A stretch of 64,000 nt of DNA from the NCBI RefSeq assembly GCF_018388465.1, contig NZ_CP074404.1:2294001-2358000 (forward strand), read 5' to 3'. Every line of letters starts with the position of its first letter. Positions within the stretch are counted from its first letter, which is position 1. This stretch comes from Cellulomonas fengjieae. GTDB lineage: Bacteria > Actinomycetota > Actinomycetes > Actinomycetales > Cellulomonadaceae. This document shows, piece by piece, positions 1 to 9,326 of the stretch. The notes under the pieces are model-generated. The model saw nothing but the letters and a program-made list of their open reading frames with translations. It was not told where the DNA came from and made no database searches. Made by a program: the position numbers and the translations under genes.

Positions 1-780
1 GACCCGAACAGCTTTCGCGAACATCCTGCGCTGCGGTGCCCGGCCGGCCAGTGCAGCGATCACAGGCGTGCAGTGACCCCGGGCGCACGTCATCGTCTTG
101 CCCCTGACGGGTCCACCAGCCAGCTCGAAGTGCAGGTCGCATCGTCGGCAGGTCGCTGTGGTGTCGGTACCGACTGTCACGGGGACCACGTAATGGCACG
201 ACGGGCAGGTGGCATGTCCGCGGTCTGACCTGCTGCGGACAGCGTGCTTTGCAAACACGTAATTGGTGAAGAGTTCGACCTCATCCCCGCACTCTGGGCA
301 CGTCGCAACCGCCACCCAGAAGTAGTGCATGACCCGCTCGCCTCGGGCGGTGACGAACAGCACCTCGATATCGGTGCGGACCTGGTCCTCGACGGCGGCG
401 AACAAGCGCTTGACCTGGTCGAAGTCCCACGCAGCAAGGCCCTGACGCTGAGTGAGCGTGGCTACGGGGTTGATATCCCGGCCCACGACGCGGGCGCCGA
501 GCTTGGCTGCTTCGACGAGTGTGGTGCCAGACCCCGCGAACGGGTCGTACGCCACCAGCCCGTCCAGCGCCGTGGCGGCCCCTTGCCCTTCGTCCGCGCC
601 GACCGCGTCCAGCAGGATGCGCCGGAAGACCGTCCCCAGCCGCCGTGCCCACCACTTATGCACGTACGTCGCCGGGCGGTGAATCTCCCTGCGCCACGAC
701 TCGTGCTCAGCCAGGTGAGAAACGGCCGCGGGGAAGTGCCCGGCCTCCAGCGCCGTCACCTGCGGGATGGTGCGGCGCAA
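1..780 (-). CDS. DUF1156-type adenine-specific DNA methylase with Zn ribbon, N-terminal part (cut by window edge)
   Basis: This is the first 260 codons of a DNA methyltransferase that runs off the left edge of the window. The N-terminus carries ESWRREIHRP and HKWWARRLGTVFR, which resemble the opening of COG1743/DUF1156 methylases. Motif I (SAM binding) follows as YDPFAGSGTTLVEAAKLGA at about residues 78-96. Three cysteine pairs (CPEC, CPSC, CRRC) and a fourth CARGHC follow and look like zinc ribbons. The catalytic NPPY/DPPY-type motif is not in the window. The start is a TTG at 780, chosen because GGGGAGGT lies four bases upstream; the frame is closed further upstream by a TGA. It is divergent from the drmE/drmA/drmB-like operon, so the likely role is self-modification in a restriction-like defence system. 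The family is seen in the sequence; the role is inferred. Confidence 0.75.
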   Translation of the reverse strand, partial: MRRTIPQVTALEAGHFPAAVSHLAEHESWRREIHRPATYVHKWWARRLGTVFRRILLDAVGADEGQGAATALDGLVAYDPFAGSGTTLVEAAKLGARVVGRDINPVATLTQRQGLAAWDFDQVKRLFAAVEDQVRTDIEVLFVTARGERVMHYFWVAVATCPECGDEVELFTNYVFAKHAVRSRSDRGHATCPSCHYVVPVTVGTDTTATCRRCDLHFELAGGPVRGKTMTCARGHCTPVIAALAGRAPQRRMFAKAVRV

Positions 781-1031
781 GACGACCTCCCCAGACGGCG
801 TGAAATTGCTCGCAACAGGTTTCGAAGGCGGCCATCGCCGCTCCGAACGGAATCACAGACGATCGTTCACCTTAGAGGGCCCGCTCCGCGCCGCTTAGCA
901 AATTCGCCCGGTCGGCTGGCGTGTCCTTCAGGCTTCTCGTGCCAAGTTGGACTCGATGTGTGGCGGGTCACCGTATTGTCCGACGGCTTCGGGTTCGTCC
1001 ATCTCACCACCAGCCCATCGAAGGGGGGCGG
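781..1031. promoter_or_regulatory. divergent intergenic region of the DISARM-like locus
   Basis: These 251 bases separate the divergent methylase and DrmE-like genes. They hold the methylase Shine-Dalgarno (GGGGAGGT, minus strand) and a G-rich ribosome-binding stretch (AAGGGGGGCGG) just before the ATG at 1032. No convincing spaced -35/-10 pair or operator palindrome was found by eye. Confidence 0.4.
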
Positions 1032-3476
1032 ATGCAGTACCTCGACGTGCTCGTCCCTGCCGAAATCCATCCCGGTGATCTGCTCGAGAAGTTGCACAGT
1101 CTCCGGGTTAGCGACAACGGCGCCCCAGTCACGCCGGGACCGTTGGACCAGGCCACCATCAACCTGGTGCGGGAGGTCCTGACACGCACCGACAAGAATC
1201 TGTCTCTGGAGATGCCCCGCGGACGAAGCGACATCGCGGTCTTCATGGGCGTCTACCTCCACCTGATGCGCCAAGGCGCCCGGTTGCGGCAGCAGTTCGA
1301 CGCCGAAGGGTTCGGCGGCGTCGTCGCCGTTATCGGACGCAACACCAACCTGACCGAGCGCCTACGTCTGATCAAGATCGGCAGGTACAACCTCTCGGAG
1401 GGACTCAGCGCCCAGAGGGTCCGCGCCGACGGTCGACTGACCGACATGCACGGGAAGATCCACGACCCCGCCGAGCGTCCCGACTGGATCCTGTACCTCA
1501 ACACGACACTGGGCTGGCCGGCACTCACCGGCGTGAAGGTCGGACTGGCCGTCATCGACCGAGCCAGTTTCCGCAACCCCGAGACGCTCGAAGGTGCGCT
1601 CGCATGGTGCAAGGAACACCACGCCGGTCGAATCATCGTCATCGGATCGCTCGGCGATCCTCCTCCGATGCCCGGCGACGCCGGGTGGCTGCGTTGGCCC
1701 TGGACGCCGCGGCTCCGCACCGACATGGTGCCCGAGGTGGGCGCCGGACGCGCCTGTGGCGCCCTATCTACCAACTGCTTACTGACGATGCTGCCCCGCC
1801 CCCTGGGCGTGGCCATATATTCCGCCCCGGAGCTTGCGTCGCTGCGCAGGACATGCTTGATGTCTATCGCTGCGGCGCGCAAGGTCGGCGGGCCGTTACC
1901 CCGCCCGGTCGCCGACGCGGTTCGGTTGGTCAACCTGCTAGGCAGCCTGTGGGGACAGGTCCCGACGGCGAACGTGTGGGCGGCCGCCGACCCGCGCGGG
2001 GTCAGCGCTGCCACTCTCGCGGCATACCTCCGGCGTTCGCGCGGAGAGGACCTGCGCGACCGGTGGGCGTCTTTTCGGGAGACGCACTGGCCCGACCTGC
2101 GCCGCGCTGCGCTGCAAATGACGGACCTACTGACCGAATGCAACCCGCGTCTGGACCTCCTCCTTGGACTGCTCGACTGGGCCGAGGCGAACCGCCCCGG
2201 TGCACGGGTCGTTGTCCGGGCACACAGCCGGCCCGCCGCCCGTGCGCTCGAGGCGGATCTCCTCGAAGCGCGCCCGAGCCTGGCCGGACAAATGGATGAC
2301 GGAGACCCAGCTCACGCCAAGTTGCGTGTCATTCCGTACAGTGACACCGGTCCGTGGGCGTCGGCCCCAACGCTTGAGCTGCACCTGGGTGCCCCGGCTC
2401 CCTGGCGGCGCGGCGCCCTGCTATCGGGCGAGGCGACGGAGCACGTCGTGGCGGTCGACCGGGACGAGGAGCGTTGGCTGCACCTGTCCATCGGCGCGGT
2501 CGAGACCGACCTTCGCACCGCGCTCGCCAGCGCCGGTGCGGATCTGGCACTTGAGGTGCCACAGGTGCAGCAGCCTCGGCCAACCGTCGTGTACGGACCC
2601 GTGCGCATAGACGATCGCGGCGAACACGACGAGGCGCCTGCTAGCGTCCCTGGGATCGACCTGACTGACCTGTTCGAGGACTTCTCCCTGGCAGTCACCC
2701 AACTGACCGGCCCGAACACGCCGGATCTCGGCGGCCGCCCTGTGTCGGCCGTTCCGGTCACCCTGGAGCCGGACGGTGCGGTGTACTGGCTGCCCGCCTC
2801 GGCGCAAGTCGAGGTCCTGGCCGGTACGCGGTATTTCTCGACCCCGGTTCACGGTCTGCAACCTGGCATGCAGCTGCTCATTCCCCGCGGGGAGAGTCGC
2901 GGCGGGCTGTACCAACGACTGCTGCAGTCGGTTCACAGCGAGGCTGACGTCATGGCGGTCGAGCTCATCCTGCGACGCTTCCGAAATGCCGTGGACGAGC
3001 TTCACGACCGCTTCGGCAGTTGGGACGCGGTCGCGCGCGCGCTCAACCAGCGCGGCAGCAAGATCACCACCGGCGCCACCTGCTCGAATTGGGCGCGCGG
3101 CACAGTGATCGCCCCCGACGACATCGAGGACATCCGGCGCGTTGGGCGCCTCGCATGGCAGGACACGCTCCTGGTAGACCGGACATGGGAGCGGATCGGC
3201 GCCCTGGCCGTTCGGCTTCGCGGGCTGCACCGCGCGCTCGGACAGTTGCTGTCCGCCGCGATCGCGGAAGCGGTCTCCGGCGCCGGTGGGACGCACCTTC
3301 AGCGGCTGTCAGACCTATGCGGAGGCGTCGATCCCACCGAGATCCTCGAGGAGTTTGACGTCCGCCAGGTTCGCTCCATTGGACCCTCAAACGTCGTACC
3401 CAGCGTCGAGTTGCGGCGACTTACCTACTCGGGGCCCCGGACCCGTCCGATGCACCCAACCTTGGAGTCTCGTTGA
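1032..3476 (+). CDS. DrmE-like protein of a DISARM-type defence operon (tentative)
   Basis: This 814-residue cytoplasmic protein has no signal peptide and no membrane segment. The N-terminal half contains alternating hydrophobic strands and helices (for example GVVAVIGRN, KVGLAVIDRASF, GRIIVIGSLGDP) that look Rossmann-like, but I see no Walker A. The C-terminal quarter has a helix-rich stretch with SNWARGTVIAPDDIEDI at about residues 685-701, which resembles a winged-helix or sequence-reading module and matches my memory of DrmE C-termini. It is the first gene of an operon and overlaps the helicase start by four bases (TTGA). I chose ATG 1032 over GTG 921 because of the purine-rich ribosome site directly upstream. 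Its place before drmA/drmB-like genes fits class 2 DISARM DrmE. Family assignment from memory only, moderate certainty. Confidence 0.55.
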   Translation: MQYLDVLVPAEIHPGDLLEKLHSLRVSDNGAPVTPGPLDQATINLVREVLTRTDKNLSLEMPRGRSDIAVFMGVYLHLMRQGARLRQQFDAEGFGGVVAVIGRNTNLTERLRLIKIGRYNLSEGLSAQRVRADGRLTDMHGKIHDPAERPDWILYLNTTLGWPALTGVKVGLAVIDRASFRNPETLEGALAWCKEHHAGRIIVIGSLGDPPPMPGDAGWLRWPWTPRLRTDMVPEVGAGRACGALSTNCLLTMLPRPLGVAIYSAPELASLRRTCLMSIAAARKVGGPLPRPVADAVRLVNLLGSLWGQVPTANVWAAADPRGVSAATLAAYLRRSRGEDLRDRWASFRETHWPDLRRAALQMTDLLTECNPRLDLLLGLLDWAEANRPGARVVVRAHSRPAARALEADLLEARPSLAGQMDDGDPAHAKLRVIPYSDTGPWASAPTLELHLGAPAPWRRGALLSGEATEHVVAVDRDEERWLHLSIGAVETDLRTALASAGADLALEVPQVQQPRPTVVYGPVRIDDRGEHDEAPASVPGIDLTDLFEDFSLAVTQLTGPNTPDLGGRPVSAVPVTLEPDGAVYWLPASAQVEVLAGTRYFSTPVHGLQPGMQLLIPRGESRGGLYQRLLQSVHSEADVMAVELILRRFRNAVDELHDRFGSWDAVARALNQRGSKITTGATCSNWARGTVIAPDDIEDIRRVGRLAWQDTLLVDRTWERIGALAVRLRGLHRALGQLLSAAIAEAVSGAGGTHLQRLSDLCGGVDPTEILEEFDVRQVRSIGPSNVVPSVELRRLTYSGPRTRPMHPTLESR

Positions 3477-6400
3477 CCATCGATAGGCACCGCCCGCCGT
3501 CAGCGCCTCCGGGCGCGCCCCTCAAGAACCAGCGCGAGGGCGCGATCGTCGATTGGCTCATCGGTCGAATCGGCGACCGGCTCGGCGACCGCTCTGGGCA
3601 GCGCCACGCCCCGCCCTGGGAACCGAAGCAGAACGTCGTGCTCGGGGTGCTGGAGCCGATCCGGATCACCCCCGCCCCGGCCGCTCCGACGGCCTCGCCC
3701 GTAGCGCCGACGCCCGCGGCACCAGCAGGGCCGCTGTCGACCGCTCCCACGGGAGAGATCCCGTCGATCGCCCTGGACTTCCGAATGCGCGAAACGTCCC
3801 CCGGGGCCGGGCTGGCGCTGAACCTGGACGTCGCGTTCGCGCTGTACATGGAGGAGGTCGCCACCCTCGCCGAGCAGCGCACATACCTCGGGGCCGCGGA
3901 GACCGCGGAACTGGTGGCACCGGCGCATGACAGCCCCGCAGATGGGGTGCAGGACGACCACGCGACCACCGGCACGGAGGGCACTGAGGGAGGCACGAAC
4001 GAGGTCGTGGCGCCAACGGCGGCCGCTACCGCCACTCCTGCCGTCACCCTCGGCTCCCGGGTAGTGCGCAAGCGCGCGAAGAAGACACGGTTGTTAGGTG
4101 CCTGGCGCCGCCACGAGATCACGTTGCCGACCATGCACGTCGACATCTCCGCCGACGGTGCAGTCACGACGATCGCCGCGCCACTGGTCGAGGCGGCGAA
4201 AGCTGTTATTGATGCCCACTACGCCGGCGCGTCGGCGATGCGCCCGTTCGTCGGTTCAGCCCGGAACGAGCTGCCCCGAGAGGTGCTGGACGACGAAGCA
4301 GTATTCGCGGCAGCCGTCGACCGCGCGCTGGACCGTGCCTGGGCTCCGCGGTATCCCGACCTAGAGGTCACCGCGTTTGCACAGCCGCTCGGCGACGGCG
4401 AGTACCTCGTCAGCGTCGCACTGCGCAACGCGACCGAGTTGACCGAACGGACCTTGCAGGACCTGGCGGTCTACGACACGCAGATCGCCGTGCATCCCGG
4501 CGCCACCACCGAGTTCGTGCGCCAGCGGTTCGACCTCGCCCCGGACGACTACCGGATGGAGGACCTGGCCGAGGTCCCAGGCCGCGGCACCGCATGTGTC
4601 GCCGTCGCCACCGACGCCGGCGGGATTCGCGCCGAGACGCTGCCCACGCACGTGCAGCGCGTGGTCGATCCACGCGTCGGGCACGTCGACCCGCTGCAAT
4701 GGTCAGCGCTGTCGGCAGCCCCCGAGCTCATTCTGGACTCCGTCCAGGCCGCGATGGAGGACTACGCCGCCGAGTACGCCCAGTTCGTCGCCGCGGCCGG
4801 TGGTACCTCGCACCACCGCGAGGCGCAGGCCGGCCTGGACCAGTTCACAGACGAGTTGCGCCGCTTCAAGCTCGGGCTGCGCGCCATGCGGGACGACCCG
4901 CGCTTAGCGCAGGCGTTCCAACTAGCCAATGAGGTGTTCGCCCAGGCCAACTCAGGCGCGCGCTTCGACACCTGGCGCCTGTTCCAGCTCGTCTACATCG
5001 TGTCCCACCTGCCCGCGCTGGCTGCTCGTGAAAATGATGACGTCGAGATGCGCCGCGAGCTGGACCACGCCGACGTGCTGTGGTTCCCCGCCGGCGGGGG
5101 CAAGACCGAGGCGTACCTGGGCCTGATCATCACCGCGATGTTCTACGACCGGGACCGCGGCAAGGACGGCGGAGTCACATCCTGGCTCCGCTTCCCGCTG
5201 CGCATGCTGTCCGTCCAACAACTGTTCCGCATGCTGCGAGTCCTGGTCATCGCTGAGGACCTGCGCCGAGAGAACAACATCGGCCGGGCCGGCGCGGACC
5301 CGTTTTCACTGGGGTACCTCGTCGGCGGCGGCGGAACGCCGAACAGCCTGAAGTACCCCAAGGCGTGGTGGCGCGGCTGGGAAGCCGAGGTGCGCGCTGT
5401 CGCCAACGGCACGTTCACTGAAGACCACGCCAAGGACCGACTGGTGACAAGGTGCCCGTACTGCTCGGCAGCGAGCATCGATCTCGTACTCGACGTCGAC
5501 GCAGTGCGGCTAATCCACCAATGCACCACATGCGGGCGGTCGCTGCCGCTCCACATGACCGACGTCGAGGTGTACCGACACCTGCCGACCGTGGTGATCT
5601 CCACGGTCGACAAGCTAAGCGGGTACACCTGGTTCCCGGAGTACACCGCATTTAGTCGTGGCGCCCGGTTCCGGTGCCCCAAGCACGGCTACTTCTCGTT
5701 CCCGACCGGTGGAGCCTGCCTCGCCGGCGCGGACCTGTGCGACCCGCCGAAGTCCGGGTACCCGGCCGCGCCGTACTTCAAGGATCCCGTCCCCGCACTG
5801 ACGATCCAGGATGAGATGCACCTACTCAAGGAGGAACTCGGCGCCTTCAGCGGGCACTACGAGGGCCTGATCGCGGAACTGCAGCGCGGGGGGCCGTCGG
5901 CGCTACCGACGAAGATCTTGACGGCGTCGGCGACAATTGAGCAGTACCAGGACCAGTTGCGCCAGGTCTACGGGCGCATCCCCCGGGCGTTTCCGTCGCC
6001 TGGCTACGACCGCGACCGCAGCTTTTACACCCAAACGCAGCCGACGGTTCGGCGCACTTTCCTGGGGATCCTGCCGCACTACCGGCGCAAGGCCGACGTC
6101 GCCGCCGCCGTACAGGGTGAGCTTCTCCGTGCTATCACCGAATTGCAGGACGACCCCGCAGCGCTGGCCGCGCTCGGCCTCGAGGACCCAACTTCTTGGG
6201 CAGACGAAACAGCACGCACTCAGCCCCCCCAGCATGCCGACGCTGTCGAGCTTCTGTTCAATTACGAGGTTTCGCTGGGATACGTAAACAGCAAAGCGCA
6301 CGGCTCCAAGCTTGAGGAGGAGTTGCGCTCGCTGTCATCGGACATGGAGCACGACGGGCTTGGCGCAGTGCAGCACGTAGTACTGACGGGCCAGGTTCCG

Positions 6401-7192
6401 ATCCCAGACCTGGCCGAGGCGATCAGCCGCGTGCAAAATGAGACGCTGGCTACCGACCGCGCTGAGCGCCTCCGGGCAATGGTCGGCACGTCGGTTGTCA
6501 GCCATGGCGTCGACTTGGACCGGCTCAACGTCTTGATCATGGCTGGGATGCCGACCACAGCCGCGGATTACATCCAGGTCACCGCCCGCTCGGGGCGCAC
6601 CCACGCCGGCCTGGTGGTCACTGTCTACGACGCATTCTCGCGCCGGGAGCGCTCGCTGTTCACGAACTTCGCCAGCTACCACCAGTTCCTTGACCAGATG
6701 GTCACCCCGGTGCCGGTAAACAAGTATGCCTACTTCGTCGCTTCGCGCACCGTGCCAGGGCTTGCCCTGGCTTTGCTGCATGATCTCGCTCGGGACCCAG
6801 CGATGAATGCGCCGGGCGCCGGGGTGCGCCGCGCGAAGGACTTCCAGGACTGGTGGCGCAGCCACCGAGCCGCAGTCGACACGGTGCTACGCGAGAGGTT
6901 GCGCCGCTGCTACGAAACCCCGATCGGCGGCGTGAACGACCCGACCATGGAGCGAGAACTGGCCGACCGTGCGCTGGAGCGGTGGGCTGACATCGAGTAC
7001 CCAGCGCTGTCGGTGCCTGCGCAGCACAAGCTGACCTCCGAACTGTTCCACCAGGCACCGTTGAGCAACTTCCGCGACATCGACGAGCCAGCGGACTTCC
7101 CCGTCACCCACCACAGCCGCGACGCCTTCGCTGCCCTAACCGGACACAGCTGGGTTAGCGACCAGGCGACCGACGCCGCCGACAAGGAGTAG
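3473..7192 (+). CDS. drmA: DrmA-type superfamily 2 helicase
   Basis: This 1239-residue SF2 helicase is the core of a DISARM-like system. An N-terminal Ala/Pro/Thr-rich linker (about residues 60-90) precedes a long non-motor region. The motor begins with Walker A FPAGGGKTEAYLG (about 538-550), then the DExH-like box QDEMHLL (about 778), motif III TASAT (about 817), GTSVVSHGVDLDRLNV (about 1005) and QVTARSGRTHAG (about 1034). A cysteine cluster CPYC...CTTCG (about 660-685) inserts between motifs I and II and probably binds zinc. The order and the insert match DrmA rather than ordinary RecQ/DEAD proteins. The start is a TTG overlapping the upstream stop codon (TTGA), with GGAG upstream, so it is probably translationally coupled. 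The next gene begins five bases after the stop, consistent with one transcript. Confidence 0.85.
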   Translation: MTIDRHRPPSAPPGAPLKNQREGAIVDWLIGRIGDRLGDRSGQRHAPPWEPKQNVVLGVLEPIRITPAPAAPTASPVAPTPAAPAGPLSTAPTGEIPSIALDFRMRETSPGAGLALNLDVAFALYMEEVATLAEQRTYLGAAETAELVAPAHDSPADGVQDDHATTGTEGTEGGTNEVVAPTAAATATPAVTLGSRVVRKRAKKTRLLGAWRRHEITLPTMHVDISADGAVTTIAAPLVEAAKAVIDAHYAGASAMRPFVGSARNELPREVLDDEAVFAAAVDRALDRAWAPRYPDLEVTAFAQPLGDGEYLVSVALRNATELTERTLQDLAVYDTQIAVHPGATTEFVRQRFDLAPDDYRMEDLAEVPGRGTACVAVATDAGGIRAETLPTHVQRVVDPRVGHVDPLQWSALSAAPELILDSVQAAMEDYAAEYAQFVAAAGGTSHHREAQAGLDQFTDELRRFKLGLRAMRDDPRLAQAFQLANEVFAQANSGARFDTWRLFQLVYIVSHLPALAARENDDVEMRRELDHADVLWFPAGGGKTEAYLGLIITAMFYDRDRGKDGGVTSWLRFPLRMLSVQQLFRMLRVLVIAEDLRRENNIGRAGADPFSLGYLVGGGGTPNSLKYPKAWWRGWEAEVRAVANGTFTEDHAKDRLVTRCPYCSAASIDLVLDVDAVRLIHQCTTCGRSLPLHMTDVEVYRHLPTVVISTVDKLSGYTWFPEYTAFSRGARFRCPKHGYFSFPTGGACLAGADLCDPPKSGYPAAPYFKDPVPALTIQDEMHLLKEELGAFSGHYEGLIAELQRGGPSALPTKILTASATIEQYQDQLRQVYGRIPRAFPSPGYDRDRSFYTQTQPTVRRTFLGILPHYRRKADVAAAVQGELLRAITELQDDPAALAALGLEDPTSWADETARTQPPQHADAVELLFNYEVSLGYVNSKAHGSKLEEELRSLSSDMEHDGLGAVQHVVLTGQVPIPDLAEAISRVQNETLATDRAERLRAMVGTSVVSHGVDLDRLNVLIMAGMPTTAADYIQVTARSGRTHAGLVVTVYDAFSRRERSLFTNFASYHQFLDQMVTPVPVNKYAYFVASRTVPGLALALLHDLARDPAMNAPGAGVRRAKDFQDWWRSHRAAVDTVLRERLRRCYETPIGGVNDPTMERELADRALERWADIEYPALSVPAQHKLTSELFHQAPLSNFRDIDEPADFPVTHHSRDAFAALTGHSWVSDQATDAADKE

Positions 7193-7197
7193 CTCCC

Positions 7198-9015
7198 GTG
7201 CTTCGCAGCCACAGCCAGGTCCTGTACAGCTTCCTGCCCGGGGCTGTATTCCGGCACGAGGACCGCGTGTACGGACAGGTGTTGTCCGTCGACGGACGCC
7301 GTCTGACAGACCTCAACGACGTCGTCATCTTCTCCGAGATCGCCGACTACCTTGAGAACTGGCCCGAGGACGATCGGTACGATCTTCCCCTGCCGCGCGA
7401 CGCGCGGATGAATGAGTACCGCATCATCTCCCCGGAAGCGGTCCGATGGGAGCTGTTTCCGCTGATCCTGGAGTGCACGCGCCGCTCGTGCGGGCGGGTT
7501 CGCAGCTACCAGAATGCCCGCGATATCGCCGCCGAAGGTGGGCGGTGCGCTAAGTGCGGCGCCGCCCAGCAGCAACTGCGCTTCTATAGCGCTCATAACT
7601 GCGGGCAGGTTAAGAAGGTCTACGTCCCCAAGTGCCCTACGCACGGGTACGACGAGATCTCATTCGACAACACCGGCAGCTTCCTGACTGCGACGTGGCG
7701 CTGCCACGGACCCGGGTGCAATGGCGCGGTCACCTCGCGCACGAACATGTCGCCGTGCAGCTGCGGAAAGTGGCCCGGCCCCGACGGGGTAGTCCGAATG
7801 CGCGCACACACGCTCGACGACTCGCGCGCGTACCGGGCTCACTACGTCGACCTGGTCAATGTCGAGTCCTCGACCTTCCAGACCTACCAGCGTCACCCTA
7901 ATCGCAACCAGATCGCCGTGGCACATTTCCTGGGGCTCATCGGCTCAATCAAGGACGGCCTCGGCGAGGCGGACACTCGAAGCGACGGCAAGCGGATGAC
8001 CGCCGCGCAATGGGAGGTCAAGGAAGCCGTTTACATCGAGATGGGGCTCAGCGCCGACGAGATCGCAGACCTGAAGAGGGTGCGCGGCCCGGTCGAGACC
8101 GGCCTGGCCGCACTGGGAACGGTGTCGGAGGCCGCCGTGGAAATCGTCGCAGCCGCCCGCACGTTCTATGAGCGCGCCGCCGTCTACGACCGGAACGAGG
8201 TCCCGCGCATGGCACTCGCCGACCAGGTCGAGGTGGCCCGCGAGCGCGGGGACACCTTGCAGGCCGACGCCATGCAGCAGGCGGTTGACGTGGCGACCAC
8301 CATGGGGATTTCCGAGCTCGCTGTCACATGGGAGTTCCCGATCGCCAAAGTCGCGTTCGGCTTCACCCGCGAGCAACACGAGCCGGGCCATGGCGCGATC
8401 CGCGGCTTTCGCAACCAACGTGAGCACGACAACAAGTACCCGGTGTACGCCGTGGCCACCACGACGGAAGCGCTGTTGGTGACCTTGTCACCCAAGGAAG
8501 TCCTCACATTCCTGCACGAGCGGGGGGAGGCCGTCACCGCTCCTACGGATGAGCGCACGGCCCGGCGCCAGTTGTTGGAGATATTTGCTGATGCTGGCGC
8601 GCGGCCGGCGCCGGCGGACACCATTCGCACGCTCATTCACACCCTGAGCCACCTCCTGCTGAGAGGGCTGGACGACGGGCAGGTCGGCTTCGCTGAGTCC
8701 AGCCTGGCCGAGTGGATGGTGCCGGAGACACTCACCTTCGCGGTGTACGCGAACTCACTGAAGGACTTCACCCTCGGGTCCCTTTGGACTCTGCTGAACA
8801 GCCGGTCGCTCAGCTGGCTGCGCAGCGTGTGCGACCAAGTTATCCACTGCGAGAACGATCCCATCTGCTACCAGCGTGAGCACCGGTCGTGTGAACGGTG
8901 CGCCTACCTGACGTTCGGGTGTCGACACTTCAATGCCGACCTGGATCGCCGGGTCCTGGCCGACTTCCTGCTGTCCCGCGGAGCGCTCGCGGCGGCGCGG
9001 CCGGCAGCCGTGTAA
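7198..9015 (+). CDS. drmB: DrmB-type DUF1998 zinc protein
   Basis: This 605-residue protein starts with SQVLYSFLPGAVF, like the SQ...PGA opening of DrmB proteins. It carries several likely zinc sites: CTRRSC (about residue 92), CAKC (about 117), further pairs near 135-195, and a C-terminal cluster CENDPICYQ ... SCERC ... GCRHFN (about 551-579). The C-terminal cluster is typical of DUF1998, the domain that accompanies SF2 helicases in DISARM and MrfAB. It follows the helicase by five bases and is preceded by AAGGAG. In known DISARM systems DrmA and DrmB form a complex that acts on unmodified phage DNA; that function is inferred here from family. A PLD nuclease (DrmC), which usually accompanies it, is not found downstream. 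Confidence 0.85.
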   Translation: MLRSHSQVLYSFLPGAVFRHEDRVYGQVLSVDGRRLTDLNDVVIFSEIADYLENWPEDDRYDLPLPRDARMNEYRIISPEAVRWELFPLILECTRRSCGRVRSYQNARDIAAEGGRCAKCGAAQQQLRFYSAHNCGQVKKVYVPKCPTHGYDEISFDNTGSFLTATWRCHGPGCNGAVTSRTNMSPCSCGKWPGPDGVVRMRAHTLDDSRAYRAHYVDLVNVESSTFQTYQRHPNRNQIAVAHFLGLIGSIKDGLGEADTRSDGKRMTAAQWEVKEAVYIEMGLSADEIADLKRVRGPVETGLAALGTVSEAAVEIVAAARTFYERAAVYDRNEVPRMALADQVEVARERGDTLQADAMQQAVDVATTMGISELAVTWEFPIAKVAFGFTREQHEPGHGAIRGFRNQREHDNKYPVYAVATTTEALLVTLSPKEVLTFLHERGEAVTAPTDERTARRQLLEIFADAGARPAPADTIRTLIHTLSHLLLRGLDDGQVGFAESSLAEWMVPETLTFAVYANSLKDFTLGSLWTLLNSRSLSWLRSVCDQVIHCENDPICYQREHRSCERCAYLTFGCRHFNADLDRRVLADFLLSRGALAAARPAAV

Positions 9016-9326
9016 AAGGGCGTTCGGCACCTCACCCTGTCCGCTCCAGCGATCCGCGCGATACAGCCTGTCGGCGCCACGGCTAGTCACTAGTCGGCGA
9101 CTAGGTTTGCTGCTCGAAAGCCCGTCCGCCCGATGCAGCCGACGGATCTCAGCCCACGCCTCCAGCGCGATCACCCCTCCAGAGTCCCGGAGGCCGGTCG
9201 CATCCGTCGTCAGAGGACTTTCTCAGCGCGTCGTCGACATTCCGACCGTTCCTGACCGCGAGCAGGAGTGGTGACCCCTACGCCGGCACAGCCAAACCCT
9301 GCGCCGCGCCGGCCCGCGCGGCAACG
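9016..9326. other. intergenic region between convergent genes, small hairpin
   Basis: This 310-base gap has no credible gene. It holds one clear hairpin, CTAGTC GGC GACTAG at 9090-9104, preceded by another copy of CTAGTC (9083-9088). This could end the drmB transcript, although no T-run follows. Confidence 0.4.
9083..9104. terminator. possible terminator hairpin after drmB-like gene
   Basis: Inverted repeat CTAGTC-GGC-GACTAG with an extra upstream CTAGTC that could form an alternative pairing. It lies about 70 bases after the drmB stop. Weak: short stem and no poly-T tail. Confidence 0.35.

Noticed and set aside
244..1182. Long plus-strand frame of 312 codons over the methylase
   Set aside because: It is the antisense of the DUF1156 methylase, whose minus-strand frame has clear motifs; the plus product is Arg/Pro-rich and unlike any protein.
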